DNA from: Calvatia gigantea
Lineage: Eukaryota; Basidiomycota; Agaricomycetes; Agaricales; Lycoperdaceae
Direction: 5' to 3'
NCBI GenBank assembly: GCA_025093985.1
Contig: JACAAK010000014.1
Location: 1,798,001 to 1,862,000, forward strand
Length of the DNA: 64,000 nt
Made by a program: the position numbers and the translations under genes. Positions 11,165 through 23,003 of the stretch are shown piece after piece; positions within the stretch are counted from its first letter, which is position 1, and the number at the start of each line of letters is the position of its first letter. The notes under the pieces are model-generated. The model worked only from the letters and a program-made list of their open reading frames with translations. It was not told where the DNA came from and made no database searches.

Positions 11165-14072
11165 AGATCCAGCGTCAACGACTGAAATGACTGACCTCGG
11201 GGGTCGGCATTTGCGCCGGATGCTGCCGAGATGAGAACTCGGCCGGCATGAGGATCAGCGACGATGGCATGAGGAAGTCATCTTCATGGGAAGTCTGGGA
11301 GTCACTTGAGTATCTGTATAATAGCAGAGCTAGAGTCTAAAGCTTTACCAGCGAACAAATTGTTGACCCCTCAATGATACCGGGGCAACTTCCAAAGGAA
11401 GTGGTTGGACTTGTGGAGGGATTCATTCTGCCCCGGAAAGCGCGAGAAGGAGTCGCAGTTTATCCCAAAGTGGTAGGACTTGAGTGGTTATAAGCCGCCA
11501 GCCAGTCAGTGGAGTAAATACCAGAATTAGGACCAACAAGACAACACGAGCAACGTATGTCAATTGCTAGTCTCCCAAAAACACTCTCTGTGTCATGACA
11601 GCATCATTGGTCATTCCTTCTACCCAGGCTCTGGTGCCGTTGTAGTGGGGATTATTACCGCTTGTGGTGTTCCTCTATACTAGTTTAATTAGTTTCGAAG
11701 GACGCCTTTGGAGCCCTAAGACGCAGATCACCCCGCTCCCCTGTATGTCAAGTCCAAGGATTGTGGTTTTGCGGCTGAGACTCGGTTAATGGGGGTCAGG
11801 ACTGACGTCAAATGATATCATACTTGCCTTTCAGGGACTCAGGAACGGGATCTCCCTTCACAATCAGTTCTGATTGTAGAAAGCGATCACCTTCTGTGTC
11901 ATCCCCACTTGGATTCACAGAGCATACAATTCAGCTCTGCGCGATTCATGGTCCTGCTATGTGTCTGAACACGGTCATAAAACCCCGAAATTAAACTTCT
12001 TCCGGATGACACGGATGGAGCGTTGTGGTGTGAGTTTGCCTCGCGGAGCGTGCTCCGTAGTCAACAGCTTCGCAGTGCAACGAAACCCCACGCTCGATGA
12101 GATTCATGTTCCGCTGTCCCAGGGGTACCTCCTGTTGAGCGCTCAACAGCGGTAAAATTACCGTAATAGAGTATTAACCCAACGGCTTGTTCAGAGTCTA
12201 TATCTTGAGCCAAAAAAAAAAAGATGGGTTCTCTGTTGCTTATCACACCCTCTGGAAAGGCGCCATCTCGGGGCGGCCTCACTGACGGGGACAAACCGAA
12301 GAGGGCACGAGTGTACACTGTATTATCAGAGTGGAAGCTAAGTTGCATCTGATGGTCCGTTTGCTCTCAACAACTGAATACCATTTATCGTAGCGACGCT
12401 TGCCACGCAGGTCCCCGACTCTGGTTCATTCATAAAATTAAATTTTACAACTTAATCACAGGCTATTGTTATCCAGTTTTACTGTGGTGTCGAGGTTAAC
12501 AATGGATTGCTTCACAATTTTCACATCAAACCAATGCAGCTAGTACGTATACCCTCCTGATTCCTACGCCTGCAGTCACGTCATAAGCCATGCTTGGGAT
12601 TAATCCTTTCCCAATGCAAGACGTGGCGACCTGCGCAGTTTAGCCACAAATTCGTCAAGTTGGTGGTGCGAACAGCTTCAGTGGCTATGATATGTGTTGT
12701 TTGCACCAAATTTGAGATCTTAGCTAGATTACATTTCAGACCGACCTCGAAACGGAGTCTAGGCTATTTCCGTGGACAGATATGGATAAACTTTCCGTTT
12801 CTCACACATCCTCAGACAGAGAAAATGACCGAATTAATACACAATTGAACCTCCTCTTGCTTACGCAGAGTCAGGGATGGAAATCTTTCGTGTGTCTGTC
12901 CGTCAGCCAACTGATGTTTGATGATTGATCGCATCACTAGTGACCACACGTGCCAACGTGACTTTCACGTGCGTTTTAGCTTGACCAACGGATTCCTCGG
13001 CTTCCTTGTTACCGGTAACGGAATGCGGCAAGCGGAACATCAATGAATTCCTGCGTTACCCAGAGCTGGGGACGGAGCAGGACAGATAGTGAAGGCGAGA
13101 ACGACAATGAGCGGGCGGTTGAAGGAAATTCCAGCCCTGGTATCAATTTCTGCGGTGGGCGGTGTTGTTGGAAAAGCGTTGGGTTACAAATACTCCTTCT
13201 GTCAGCAGAAGTGGTTTCAACACGGGGGGTTTCCGGGGCACTTTCATCCTCGGACACAACACTCGGGAATCCGAGCTTCTAAGTTTTCTTCCAAGGATCA
13301 ATTCAGTATCGATCAATCATCACTAGTATCACTGATTGGTAGTCGGCAAGTCTTCCCTCGCACCCACCTATGATAGCTTCCTCCTTCAATGGTGTCAGAA
13401 ATACACAAGCTGCCCACCACTTCACCACATTACTTAGCACCTGCTCTGACCCCTCACCGTCCCACACAAACCCATGCTTCTCGATAGCCGATACTCGGTC
13501 ACCCGGTAAATGCGTGGTCTATTTATGATTACTCCTTCCGAATGTCCCAAGGCGTCCAAAATTATGCCCATCAAACATCTAATCCTCGGCCTTCGAGTGA
13601 ACCTATTCCAGGAAAACATGAAAGCTAACAACTCACTTCCCGAGGTTGTAGCATTCCTCTCCGAGGCCTGATCGCTAGTCCCGACGACCAAATGGATGAA
13701 TGCGGTACCGCGCGTCCTGTATGTTGCGTTGATCAGCCTTTCCCTTCTCTACCATCATTCTCTCCTCACTCCTGTCCCGACGCCCCAAACACGTCGTCAG
13801 TCCTTAGCGATTCATTTTTCCACTGGTAGCATTTACCGTTTTTCTATTGACGAATATCATCTCGAATTGAGGTTGACGGGATCGACATTGCTTTGCTTCG
13901 ATCAAACCCTGAACCTGAAGACCTCTCGGCGCTGGTAAGTAAGGACAATCATCTCTGAGAGAAATACACTCACCTGATACCAATTGAACCCTTAAGCTTT
14001 CCATCTCCTCGCGTTCGCTCGAAGTTCCCTGTCAAGGACCCTGAAGTGATCTCATAGACCCCCGCTATCCCC
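11165..14072. other. Long gene-poor region
   Basis: I see no convincing gene. Several open frames of 60-95 codons occur on both strands without known motifs. The one notable item is a dispersed repeat end at 12386-12455, listed separately. Confidence 0.4.
12386..12455 (+). repeat. Dispersed repeat end, copy 1
   Basis: This stretch starts TATCGTAGCG and continues with GTCCCCGACTCTGGTTCAT and an A/T-rich AAAATT..TTTTACAA tail. The same order is found at 39492-39560. Similarity begins sharply at TATCGTAGCG in both places, as expected for the end of an inserted element. At the second site this point coincides with the left edge of a 1.1-kb insertion. Confidence 0.55.
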
Positions 14073-15613
14073 ATGACGAGGCTTCTCAGTTTCCTTGACG
14101 CCCCTATTCTTCCCTTGGACATTCTCCGACTTGTATTCGAGGAAGCTGCAAGAAGTGAGGGGCGTAAAGCCATTAAGTACGCTCTGATCTCAAAGGTTGT
14201 TCGCAGCTGGTGAATTGTCGTCATTATATTCAATGGTTTTTTACCTACTGATGATAACCTGTTGTCCTCAGGGTCGAGATATGTTTGTATGAAGACGTGC
14301 GGTTATATTCCGAGAAGTCTCTTCGGAGGTTTCTGCGGACCCTCGAATCATCGACCAAGCCCAAACACTTCTTCGCCACACGCGTAAAATCCCTCGCTAT
14401 AACATATGATATTCATGAGTTAAAACGGACGGCTCGGATCCTTTCCAGCTGTTGCGGGGTGGAAAACCTCACCATTTGGGCGATACCGTCCCAGAGCCTG
14501 CCGGACCTTCAACTAAGCCCAAGCTCCCATTTTTACCCCACTGCTCCGCAAGACACGTACCCTGAGCTCGTATCAAGTCGCCGGACTCCGCACCCCCCTC
14601 CACACCCTCGCCTACAAACTCCATCCTAATCGCCTGGCGGTTCTTCTTGACAAGCCACTGCACAATCCGCGCGCTATCTGTGGTCTGAATTCGGAATGGC
14701 CTGCGGCCGCGTATCCATTCTCCGATTTCCCGCTAGATTTGTTCTCCAACCTCACGCATTTGTCTATTGTCAATAGGTGGACTGAATGGAGTACTTGGTT
14801 TTCGACACAAAATCTCTCTATATCGCCGCATCCCGATATTCCTCAGCGGTCCAATCCCTTTCGATCGCTTCCTCGGCTAACACACCTTTCCCTCGAAATC
14901 CAAGTCAGCAATCGTTTGGCGACAAGTAAATTCACCTCACCACTCCTACCTCCGTTATATCAAGGGGACGACAAACTCACGCACTGCGTCGGCCATGCAC
15001 TTACAGAAATCCTCACAACCCCTCAATTAAGTCCAAAGCTCCAAGTCCTCCTCTGCATCTTATCATTTGACGACACGCCCCACCTAACCGCCCGAAAAAT
15101 ACGGGAGCAAACAATATTCGGGTTGACCATGTTTCGTAAAGGACTCCAATCCCATTCAATATTCCCAATCCCGGATTTAGAATTCCCTTGGGAATCTACA
15201 GACCGAGGATTTTCAACGTCAACCACAAAATTGGACGAGCCTCGCCTCGTGTTCGCCCACGACAGGGAACCATTCAGAGATCGAGAAGCTGGGTCACACA
15301 AGGTTTCGAATATGTGGCGAGTTGCCGAGGAGATGGTACGTCGGCAGAAGCAAGAGCTTGTTCGAGGGGTCTGCGGCGGTAAGCTTTTCGTTGTGGCTTC
15401 CACAAATCTCACGTATCCAGCTTCGCTCATCCATTCCATTCATATTATAGATTCTATAGTCTTTAAGGTCTGACGCCGCATCTGTTTCGTGAGTGGCTGC
15501 GGGCGCCCGAGGGTGGTGTGGTTATTTATTATTGGAGTGGTGGGGGTGTGTGGACAGCCTTTTCAAAATACTTCGATACACAATCTCGTCGATTTTTGGG
15601 GATTCAAGCGTGA
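14073..15613 (+). CDS. F-box-like protein of basidiomycetes, one frameshift
   Basis: Exons 14073-14209, 14272-15378 and 15468-15613 encode about 462 residues. The N-terminus LPLDILRLVFEEAAR is the fungal F-box-like helix that precedes ALISK..VRSWVE, after which come leucine-rich repeat-like stretches. F-box proteins link substrates to SCF ubiquitin ligases through Skp1; that role is inferred from the family, not shown. One base too many lies near 14515 (CTAAGCCC), where the frame shifts from PDLQL to AQAPIF; removal of one base restores a continuous reading frame. The last exon encodes LTPHLFREWLRAPEG and ends at a TGA at 15611. That exon is copied at 20.1 kb. Confidence 0.7.
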
Positions 15614-17867
15614 AGCTTGTGCTTCGCACGGATATGTAGCAGTATCTGATTATCAAACTGCCAACTCTTTGCAGCGCAATCACCAACATGGCGTTAGCCA
15701 CCTGGGGGCATGCCGCTGTTTGTAATGATGGAGTTACACCACCTATGGATCCCGAATTCCCAGCCTAGTTATGCCGTAGGAGCTCCCCATTCCTACGGCC
15801 TAGTCAGGCTCAAATTAAGTGATTCCCTACAGGACGGTGAAAGTATGGTGAAAGTACGGGAAAACTGACCAAGTTCCCCGTCCCTTATGGCATCGACCAT
15901 CAACCCATCACCGCCCATCACACCGCCCATCAGCCATTATGTAATCACTCTATTTTCGAGCTTTACTGTACTTTCGTACACCTCAGTCTCGTTCTACGAT
16001 TCTGAGGTGAGTTACATTATATTTAACTGCATTATACCTTTTACTTATATGACCTATAGTGTATTATCTCACTCTAGATCCCTGCCGCTCGTTACAACAA
16101 CCCCAACACTGTCCGCCCTTCCCGCCCTTATACCCGCTCCCCCAATGCTCCTGGGACCTTGTTATTGTTGCCATCACTGTGCACAACACGGATCAGTTGT
16201 ATTATATAAGTGACTGGATCTTTAATCCGGCTCACACATCAATGCATCTCAGTCGGCCCCCTGCCCCCATTTTCCCGCGCCCCTGTCCTCAATGTTCTGA
16301 ACGATGAGCTCAAGTATTTTCACAAAACTACCACAAAATTGGCTCAACTGAAGTCACTTATCATATGTATTAAGTAGGGTATAAATTTTGTAGTGAGGTA
16401 ATTTGCAAAACACCAAGGAATATAAGTATATTAAGCTTGAAACTGTCATGATCCCACTCTTTTCCACAGGCAGACACTGGTACATTCTGGGCAAATACTG
16501 GCTTGATTCCAATAGGTGCCAATGTAAACTACTTGTATATATGTGGCCACCCTTACTGAAATGAATAGGGGGGCACAGTGGTCATGACAGTGATGAAGGA
16601 ATATTTCTTAGTATTTCACACATAGGTGAGTTACACCGTAAGAGGGATAAGTTGTCTTAACTTAGAAAAGATCACACTGCTGGCTGTTAAACTTTAAATG
16701 AGTGCAACCCTACCCTTGATTAAGAAGAGAGGTAAAGACTCGTTCTACGGTACACAAATAGCTTCTGTATGTTTTCTACAAAGGTACGGATGAGGCACAA
16801 AAGTAACAAAAGGGGACCGTGCTGGGTAGAGCCTTAAGGGGGAATCGAGTCAGAGAGGAGACCAGCCGGAAATGACGTGCCCCTCCCCCCCCCCCGAAAT
16901 CCAACCATCCCCTATACTGTCGCACCCCTTATCCACTCTGCCCCCCTTTTGCCAACATACCTCCCCCAAACCTGTTGTCCTTTTGTCAGCCACAGCAGAC
17001 GACCCACGCATCCTGCTCGTGAACAACCGCCACTAGCCTCCCAAACATTAACTTGCAACTCACCCATCCTCCCACCAATTATAATAGAAACGCAATGCAC
17101 TGACATACAATACCCCACCCAATGTACCAATAATTGAGCGCTTGAGCCACTGCACTCGTGGGACCGGGAAGCGGGAAGCCCAGATCTCGCGGCAAGAAGT
17201 ACATTTGCACGTTGCCTGTGGGCATTCAGCACTCAGCGCAGCATTGTCAACCGGAATGTATAAGTACATTGCCATAAGTTGAACGACAAGGTATCTAGGG
17301 TGTCAGAGAATAGAAAAGCATAAATGTGACATGTTTAATGATGCCTTGTGGCAGTGTGTCGAGGGGGGATGGTGGCGAAAGAAGCAGAATGCGCAAACAT
17401 GGCAGTTGAATGTCTATCCAGTGATATGGGTTGAAGCCAGGGGAATAGGGGACGGGGAGGGGGGAGAAGAATAGAAATTAGGGAAATGGAAACTCTGCTA
17501 ATGTTGGGGTCAGCACGGGAATCGGTGGCAAATAGCTTTTCGCAGGCAGACGGGGTCCTATCCCTGCATTATGTATATATCTTCAGCCACTGGAAGTCGA
17601 AGTAAGCATTTGTAAAGGCTGATGGGTTATTGTTGACGTATTCTGAGAAATTTGCCGACAGTTAAACCAAAAACCGAGCACAAAGTGCAAGTTTAAGGTG
17701 CTCACCGACACAACTGGAAGGGCACCCAGAGGAACCATACGCAGAGCCGGCCCAATCACCACCTGGAAGAACAATCAGCGTCTCAAAACTCTACCTATAT
17801 GACGATGGAAGTTTGCTTACAAAAGGTTACTGGAGTCGACGAAAGGGCCATCGTGATAATAAGTCAT
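15614..17867. other. Gene-poor region with one dispersed repeat
   Basis: No gene is recognised. Short open frames between 15887 and 17774 have no known motifs; one at 16877 is simply C-rich. A repeat shared with 46.8-47.0 kb lies at 15948-16100. Confidence 0.4.
15948..16100 (+). repeat. Dispersed repeat, about 150 bp, forward copy
   Basis: It matches 46821-46972 in the opposite orientation over about 150 bp with few differences, including TTATATGACCTATAGTG and TCTAGATCCCTGCCGCTC. Flanks differ on both sides. It may be a fragment of a long terminal repeat or of a small non-autonomous element. Confidence 0.6.
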
Positions 17868-19127
17868 TAACCATCCCGCCTTGTTAAACTCCACGTACAG
17901 CTGATAATTATGTTGTGTGGCCCAACGTGAGAGTTTATTGAGCACGAGGTATCTGGGTAGTAGGCTACCGGGGTTCCCCAACGGTCTGTGTTGACTAACC
18001 CTGCACCGACCCTGATATCTGAAGGAACATGAGGATCTCCTCTGGACCAGAACCAAACCTTGATAAAGTTATTCGTGCGTTCAGCGGCATACCTGCGAGG
18101 GTGCTGGTGAGTGTCTTTGGAAAACGATTCCTAATTCACGGCATACCAGCCGCCACCCTTGCTGTTGAAGGGAGGTCCGTAGCTACATGAGTCTTTTGAT
18201 CTGACGCCACAACCAGTGTTACCGGTCGCAATCGAATCACAGTTGTTGGGTCCAACAGGGGTTCTGTTACCGGATGTAATGAGGTCAATCTGCTCAAGAC
18301 GTCACAAATGAGATGAAAAAAAGGGCTTACCCTGACTGAGCTCGTGAAGGAGGCATGATACAACCTAGCACAAAGGTAACGATTAACAGCCCAGAGGTCA
18401 AGAGTGGGTTATCCTCACCACTACCCGTGTGCAGGGAAACCTGGTTTGGGCCTTGATCATTTACCCCTTCGATAATATCAATCACTCCCTGAGTCCAACG
18501 AACTAAATATATCGGCCAGCTGGGTTACTTTGCGAGGCGCTGTGCTCACCTGATTGACCCGGTCAGCACCAACCGTCCGGACAGCGGGCCAGGTACTAGA
18601 ATTCACTATCAAAGGACTGGAATATGGGTAGAGATGGAGCGGATAGGCGCTCACCCGCAGCCTTGAGGCATATGACGAATATTAAAACTCGAGAAAATTG
18701 CGTGTCATTCGATGCGAGAAAAGTTGACATATTTTCTGGACTTACACCATGACAGAGTTGGTATACTTTTTTTTCGACTGCAATCGAACTGAGTCCCGGC
18801 CTGGTCCATTTGGACTCAGAGTCTTCTTGTAGTCTGCACGGACCACGAAGTGATCTCCCGACGCGTAGGTGAGGTTTTCTCTCGAAGCAGTGCCTGCATC
18901 CACATAGTGCCTAATACGTCAGGAGGATTCAGCCACCTAATTGCGGGAGCAGGCCCAAACAATGCACTTACACTCGCCCATGAGTTGGATCTTGGATAGT
19001 CCTGGTGATCGAAACCATTGAAGAAACTACTTCCGCTGTAGCTTTCTCTTTGGGAGTAGGTGGCGGCAAGCGCCAGAGCGATATAACTCAAGGTGAAGAC
19101 TGCACGAAAAGCTAGGGGAGCCGGCAT
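17868..19127 (-). pseudogene. GH16 glucanase-like (laminarinase-type) gene, catalytic Glu lost
   Basis: The first exon, starting at 19127, encodes a signal peptide (about residues 1-21, hydrophobic FTLSYIALALAA) followed by YSGSSFFNGFD, the mature N-terminus usual for secreted fungal GH16 beta-glucanases. Later exons show YVDAGTASRENLTY, RDSVRLQSKK, HMPQGCGTWPA, then VIDIIEGVNDQGPNQ, CGVRSKDSCSYGP, FIKVWFWSRGD and NTDRWGTPVAYYPDT, in the family order and joined by short introns. The catalytic motif is normally E-I-D-x-x-E; here the first Glu, the nucleophile, is Val (codon at 18483-18485 on the plus strand). At least one exon joint near 18300 does not keep frame, and the C-terminal region is poorly conserved. 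I therefore call it a relic, or at best an inactive homologue. Confidence 0.7.
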
Positions 19128-20134
19128 GACTGTCTATACCTGTTGCGAGATGTGAGCCTGGTCGAGCACAAGGGGAAGCTTTTTGTACCAAGGAGAGCCG
19201 TAGTTTCGACTTTCATTTCTCTACCACATTTACGTGGACATAGGGTCGCTCTCGTCACACGGCCCTCCGCCACCGTACCATATGTCAAGCCCAAACGACT
19301 GATCACGGCCTGACTTCTTCATAGTCTAGCTGATATTTCTGGGCCAGTGTTATTTGATGCGTGTTTAGCAAAAGAACTGAGTAGAAATAAACTTCGCCGA
19401 AAGTAAACTTGAACGGCAGGATCTGGTGCCCAATAATGTGAGTCCCTCGGATTAATTAAGACTGCTAGCATGAAGGCTAGATTATTTGGTTGTGTTGATG
19501 CACGATGATTCCTTGCTTCTAGCCTAAGCGTACGCCTCAACTGATTCCGACCCCCGATGAAGGCCTCATCTTCATCTGCATCCTGGTTACGTGCGGACTT
19601 CCAAATCAAGCCCTTCAAGATACTTGCCTCTACACGAACACCCAATACTATCCTACGACTTGTGTGGCTGGACCTCCTGTTGGTGCGATCTCTCATTTGA
19701 ATGTTGCTAAGCTATCATACAATTCTACTGTGATCTCTTATCTCACACATCTTCATCGTTCCAACTTCTCCGAGGTCCAGAATTCCGGATTGAAATAATC
19801 GGGTGGGGCGTTCCCAGCTACCAACCGTTGTCGGTTTAGATATGCCTTAAGAGCGTGTCTCTGGCTTCGGGTTGCAGAACGGGGAAGACTTGGAAATACC
19901 TCAACATCACCTACTTAAGTTTTAGTACTTGACGAAGTGAAGATAGTACTCGAGAATATACTCACTCAAAGCCGATCCATGGGCAGAGAAGTGAGACAGA
20001 ATTCGACTCAAATTCTCAAGTACTTTCCGCTTTGCTGTCCAATGCTTGCTCTGGTAGAAAAAAGGAGTAGCCTCCACTCAAATTCTCTTCCTCTTTACCT
20101 CCGTGGCCTGCAGTTAGAGGATTCCAGCTCCATC
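19128..20134. other. Gene-free stretch
   Basis: I see no recognisable gene. Minus-strand frames at 19112-19696 have no known domain and may only reflect the promoter of the GH16-like gene. Confidence 0.4.
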
Positions 20135-20320
20135 CTGTTGTGGCTTTTACACTCTCACGTATCCAGCTTCGCTCATCCATTCCATTCATACTATAGATCC
20201 CATAATATTTCAGGCCTGACGCCGCACCTATTTCGTAAGTGGTTGCGGGCGCCCGAAGGTGTGGTTATTTATTATTGGAGCGGTGGGGGTGTGTGGACAG
20301 CACCGGCAAGTCGCGTTTGA
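20135..20320 (+). pseudogene. Copied 3' end of the F-box-like gene
   Basis: This is a direct duplicate of about 15388-15558: the end of the last intron and most of the last exon of the F-box-like gene. It keeps LTPHLFRKWLRAPEG and YYWSGGGVWTA, then diverges at GTGTGTGGACAGC and reaches a stop. No upstream F-box exons are present, so it is a fragment. Confidence 0.75.
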
Positions 20321-20709
20321 TACACGCTCTCGTATCGTGCGTCTTCCATTTTGCCAAAGCATGAGCAGTTTAACACAGAAACGAGCGGAGGATCGAAGTA
20401 ACTCTCCTTCCACACTAAGTATTTGAGGAATGCGGTGCCAGAAGCACTGTCCTGGAAGTCCCAGACCCGGATGCCCACCCGGACCAAAGGCTGTGCACAG
20501 GGAGCCACCTTTCGCTCCACTTCACAATACTCGCGCGCCCATACTACACGATCCTCTCTTTAATATTCGAATTACCGTATATAACACCATTAGTTGAAAG
20601 GCGAGGTCACCGGAGGAGCTGCTCCAAAAGCCATTAAGCTGAAATACACCGTCTCCACCTGCGAGAGATAGTATTTCTTGATAACGTTTATCGCATCCTA
20701 ATAATGAAC
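20321..20709. other. Gene-free stretch
   Basis: No gene is seen. It lies between the F-box fragment and the end of the ubiquitin hydrolase gene and probably includes the 3' untranslated region of the latter. Confidence 0.4.
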
Positions 20710-22013
20710 TTATGAGTTATCAACTGCCTCGGAGAGATAAAGGACCACACGAACATCCAGAACATCTACGCAAGGACCATGATCCACCGGGAACGGCCTC
20801 CTCCCATCCAACTCAATCAACCTCATACCTTGAAGCTGTCCCTCGGTTGGTGTCACTCCAGAAGCGGCCACTTTCCCAATAGGCTGTGACAGCGCCGCCA
20901 TCACGACATCTCCCTCTCCCTCTCCCTCTCCTAATCCCGGTCCTGAAGACTCCAGACTCAACTCGGGAGCAGCAATAACCGCACCACTCCCGCCTGCGCC
21001 TGCTGTGGTACTGCCTTTTTCTCCAATCTCCACTATGTGCTGTCTTTCCGCCGCCGCCTTTCGCACTTCACCGTCCGGCGCAGCAACAAAACATGTGAAA
21101 TGCAAATCGGTGTTCATTCCATCCTCTTCGCTTGTCGGTTGTGAGGTTTGTCCGAGTGCGGAGCTGTCCAGGTGGATTTTAGTAAATAAGTCGGTCGACA
21201 GTATGAGGTCTCCGCGCTCTTCGGGGGTTTTGTCTGGTTTGGGGTTGAGTTGAGTCAAGCCCGGGGGGAAATGTAGTTTTTTTTGTGAAAAGTACCTTTG
21301 CATATGCTGATAAATCTTTGAAGTGGACTATCCGGAACATAGGTAACTTCTGACTAGGATCGGGAATGAATGACTTGGTGGTTCTGGTATTTGGCTTTCG
21401 CGCTTACTCACGTTGGCAATCGCATGGACGAGTGCTATCGTCCCACAAGCGTTCTGGACCTGATTACACCCGGCAAGTCAATATCCGTACATTAAAACAC
21501 CATCGAAAGAACGCACTTTTTGCTTGACGTAGAACAGCGTGTGATCGATGGGATGTTGTCCCTCGGCAGTTATCTTCTCGTTTTGCTCTTTGTGTTTATC
21601 TGAAATGCCAGAATTCGCTGGGAAAAGAAGAATCACGGCTTTTGTAGGTTTAGGAATGATACTCAGAAGCTTGGAAAAGAACGAAATGAGATCACAGTTA
21701 CATAGTTTAAAACCTGGCAAAGTCACGCACATCATCGTCAAGTCCATAGATGTCCACGAATTGGTCCCGAGAGGTGACAAGGCCTGCTTGTTGTGCCCAC
21801 TATTAATCGAAGTTAACCTTATAATACACACTTCTGGGGTGCTGTCTACCTACCGAGTTGAACACCTTGAACAACGTTTCAAACCTTATTATCGTACGAG
21901 TTGTCTAATGTTCTCACCTCTGGATTGCTTTCGAGTGGTACCCAGCTCCTACCTGTGGAACCGCTCTGAGTCTGGGCGGTTTCCTTTGCCGAATTTTCTT
22001 GAAGGGATGTCAT
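20710..22013 (-). CDS. Ubiquitin C-terminal hydrolase (peptidase C12, UCH)
   Basis: Seven exons keep frame throughout: 22013-21918, 21865-21854, 21799-21731, 21669-21517, 21459-21412, 21353-21296 and 21233-20710, giving about 319 residues. The N-terminus WVPLESNPEVFN and FVDIYGLDDD are standard for UCH enzymes, as is PKPTKAVILLFP. The active site is visible: Gln and Cys in VQNACGT, His in DLHFTCFV and Asp in LIELDGR. The enzyme removes small adducts from the C-terminus of ubiquitin and recycles free ubiquitin. The crossover-loop region holds a Gly/Glu-rich low-complexity insert (repeated EG). Exon 2 is only 12 bp and encodes VFNS. The start at 22013 is the Met that directly precedes the conserved N-terminus. 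Confidence 0.9.
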
Positions 22014-22144
22014 TGATGTCGATGAAGGGACAGCTTATCGCTCCTGCTGTGAGCAGCACCGATATGACGTCACGAACGTGACCAAGTCGTGGCTGTGCCC
22101 CGAGAGCTGGATGGAGGTACATAGGAGAACAGTGAGTCTATAAG

Positions 22145-22445
22145 CCACTACGACGCTCAGGGAGGTGAGCGGTCTTAGACAAAAAAGACCCCTTTTCACA
22201 ACAGTTGTCTAAATTAATTCCATTAGTTGGGGAAGGTTCGAATCACAGGACTGACAGAAATAAGTGGCAAACAGCCTTATTAGACAAGGAGAACTGTAGG
22301 CCACTATGACGCTCAGGGAGGTGAGCGATCTTTGACGAAAAATATCCCTTTTCACAACAGTCGGCTAAAATAATTTCAATAGTTGGGGAAGATTCGAATC
22401 AAAGGACTGGCAGAAATGAGTGGCAAACAGCCTTATTAGACAAGG
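22145..22445 (+). repeat. Two direct tandem copies of a 156-bp unit
   Basis: Copies at 22145-22300 and 22301-22445 begin CCACTA(C/T)GACGCTCAGGG and end TTATTAGACAAGG. They differ by scattered substitutions only, so the copying is not very recent. Each unit contains GATTCGAATC or GGTTCGAATC, which resembles a tRNA B box, about 75 bp after GCTCAGGGAGG. Confidence 0.75.
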
Positions 22446-23003
22446 TTGTAATGGACATCGTGCCAAAGGCTATCAACGGCACGTTAATCTATTGTCCATA
22501 ATGGACGGCTTTTTGTGCCGGTACGACTTGACGAGCAGTGAGGTCTTGATCTCCGGGTACGCCGAGTATGCCGGCTTCATTGACAACAAGCTGATGCCCA
22601 CTTCAAGCTTCCGCCACCTTACATCCCCGGATCGACCCCCCTCTCCGGCACGGTCCATTACTAATTTTTCCCATAAATTCAATGGGTGTTAACTTGTGTG
22701 ATTATTGTGTTGTTGTTGTTCCAGAAAACAATCTAGAAGTGGTTCTGTTGTTGTTAACCTCTGACCACACCGACACAGCCACCTACCTGCCAGTTGCCCC
22801 ATGAGTCTGTGTCCATTCCGCGCCTAGAGACTTGCTCCGACCACTTTGGTCATATTAGGAATACCATTCTCAGTCGGCCCCATCCCCGCACTTGGACAAG
22901 CATCGCCCCACAGCCTATATAACAGCCCAACCCCCCAGTCATATCCACTCACTTTGGGCTTTTCAGCACAACACTCCCCCTTCCATTAGCTTTCCTCCCA
23001 GGA
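22446..23003. other. Intergenic region upstream of the cyclin gene
   Basis: No gene is recognised. The open frame at 22420-22692 overlaps the tandem repeat and has no motif. The 3' half is the presumed promoter of the cyclin gene. Confidence 0.4.
22916..22922 (+). promoter_or_regulatory. TATA box of the cyclin gene
   Basis: TATATAA lies about 82 bp upstream of the proposed start at 23004 and is followed by a pyrimidine-rich stretch, a common arrangement in fungal promoters. Confidence 0.45.

Noticed and set aside
16877..17137. 86-codon Pro/Thr-rich frame
   Set aside because: It arises from a C-rich stretch (poly-C near 16883) and shows no motif or splice partner.
22145..22445. Short CRISPR-like array
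   Set aside because: Only two 156-bp units without spacers in a fungal genome; a tandem duplication explains it.
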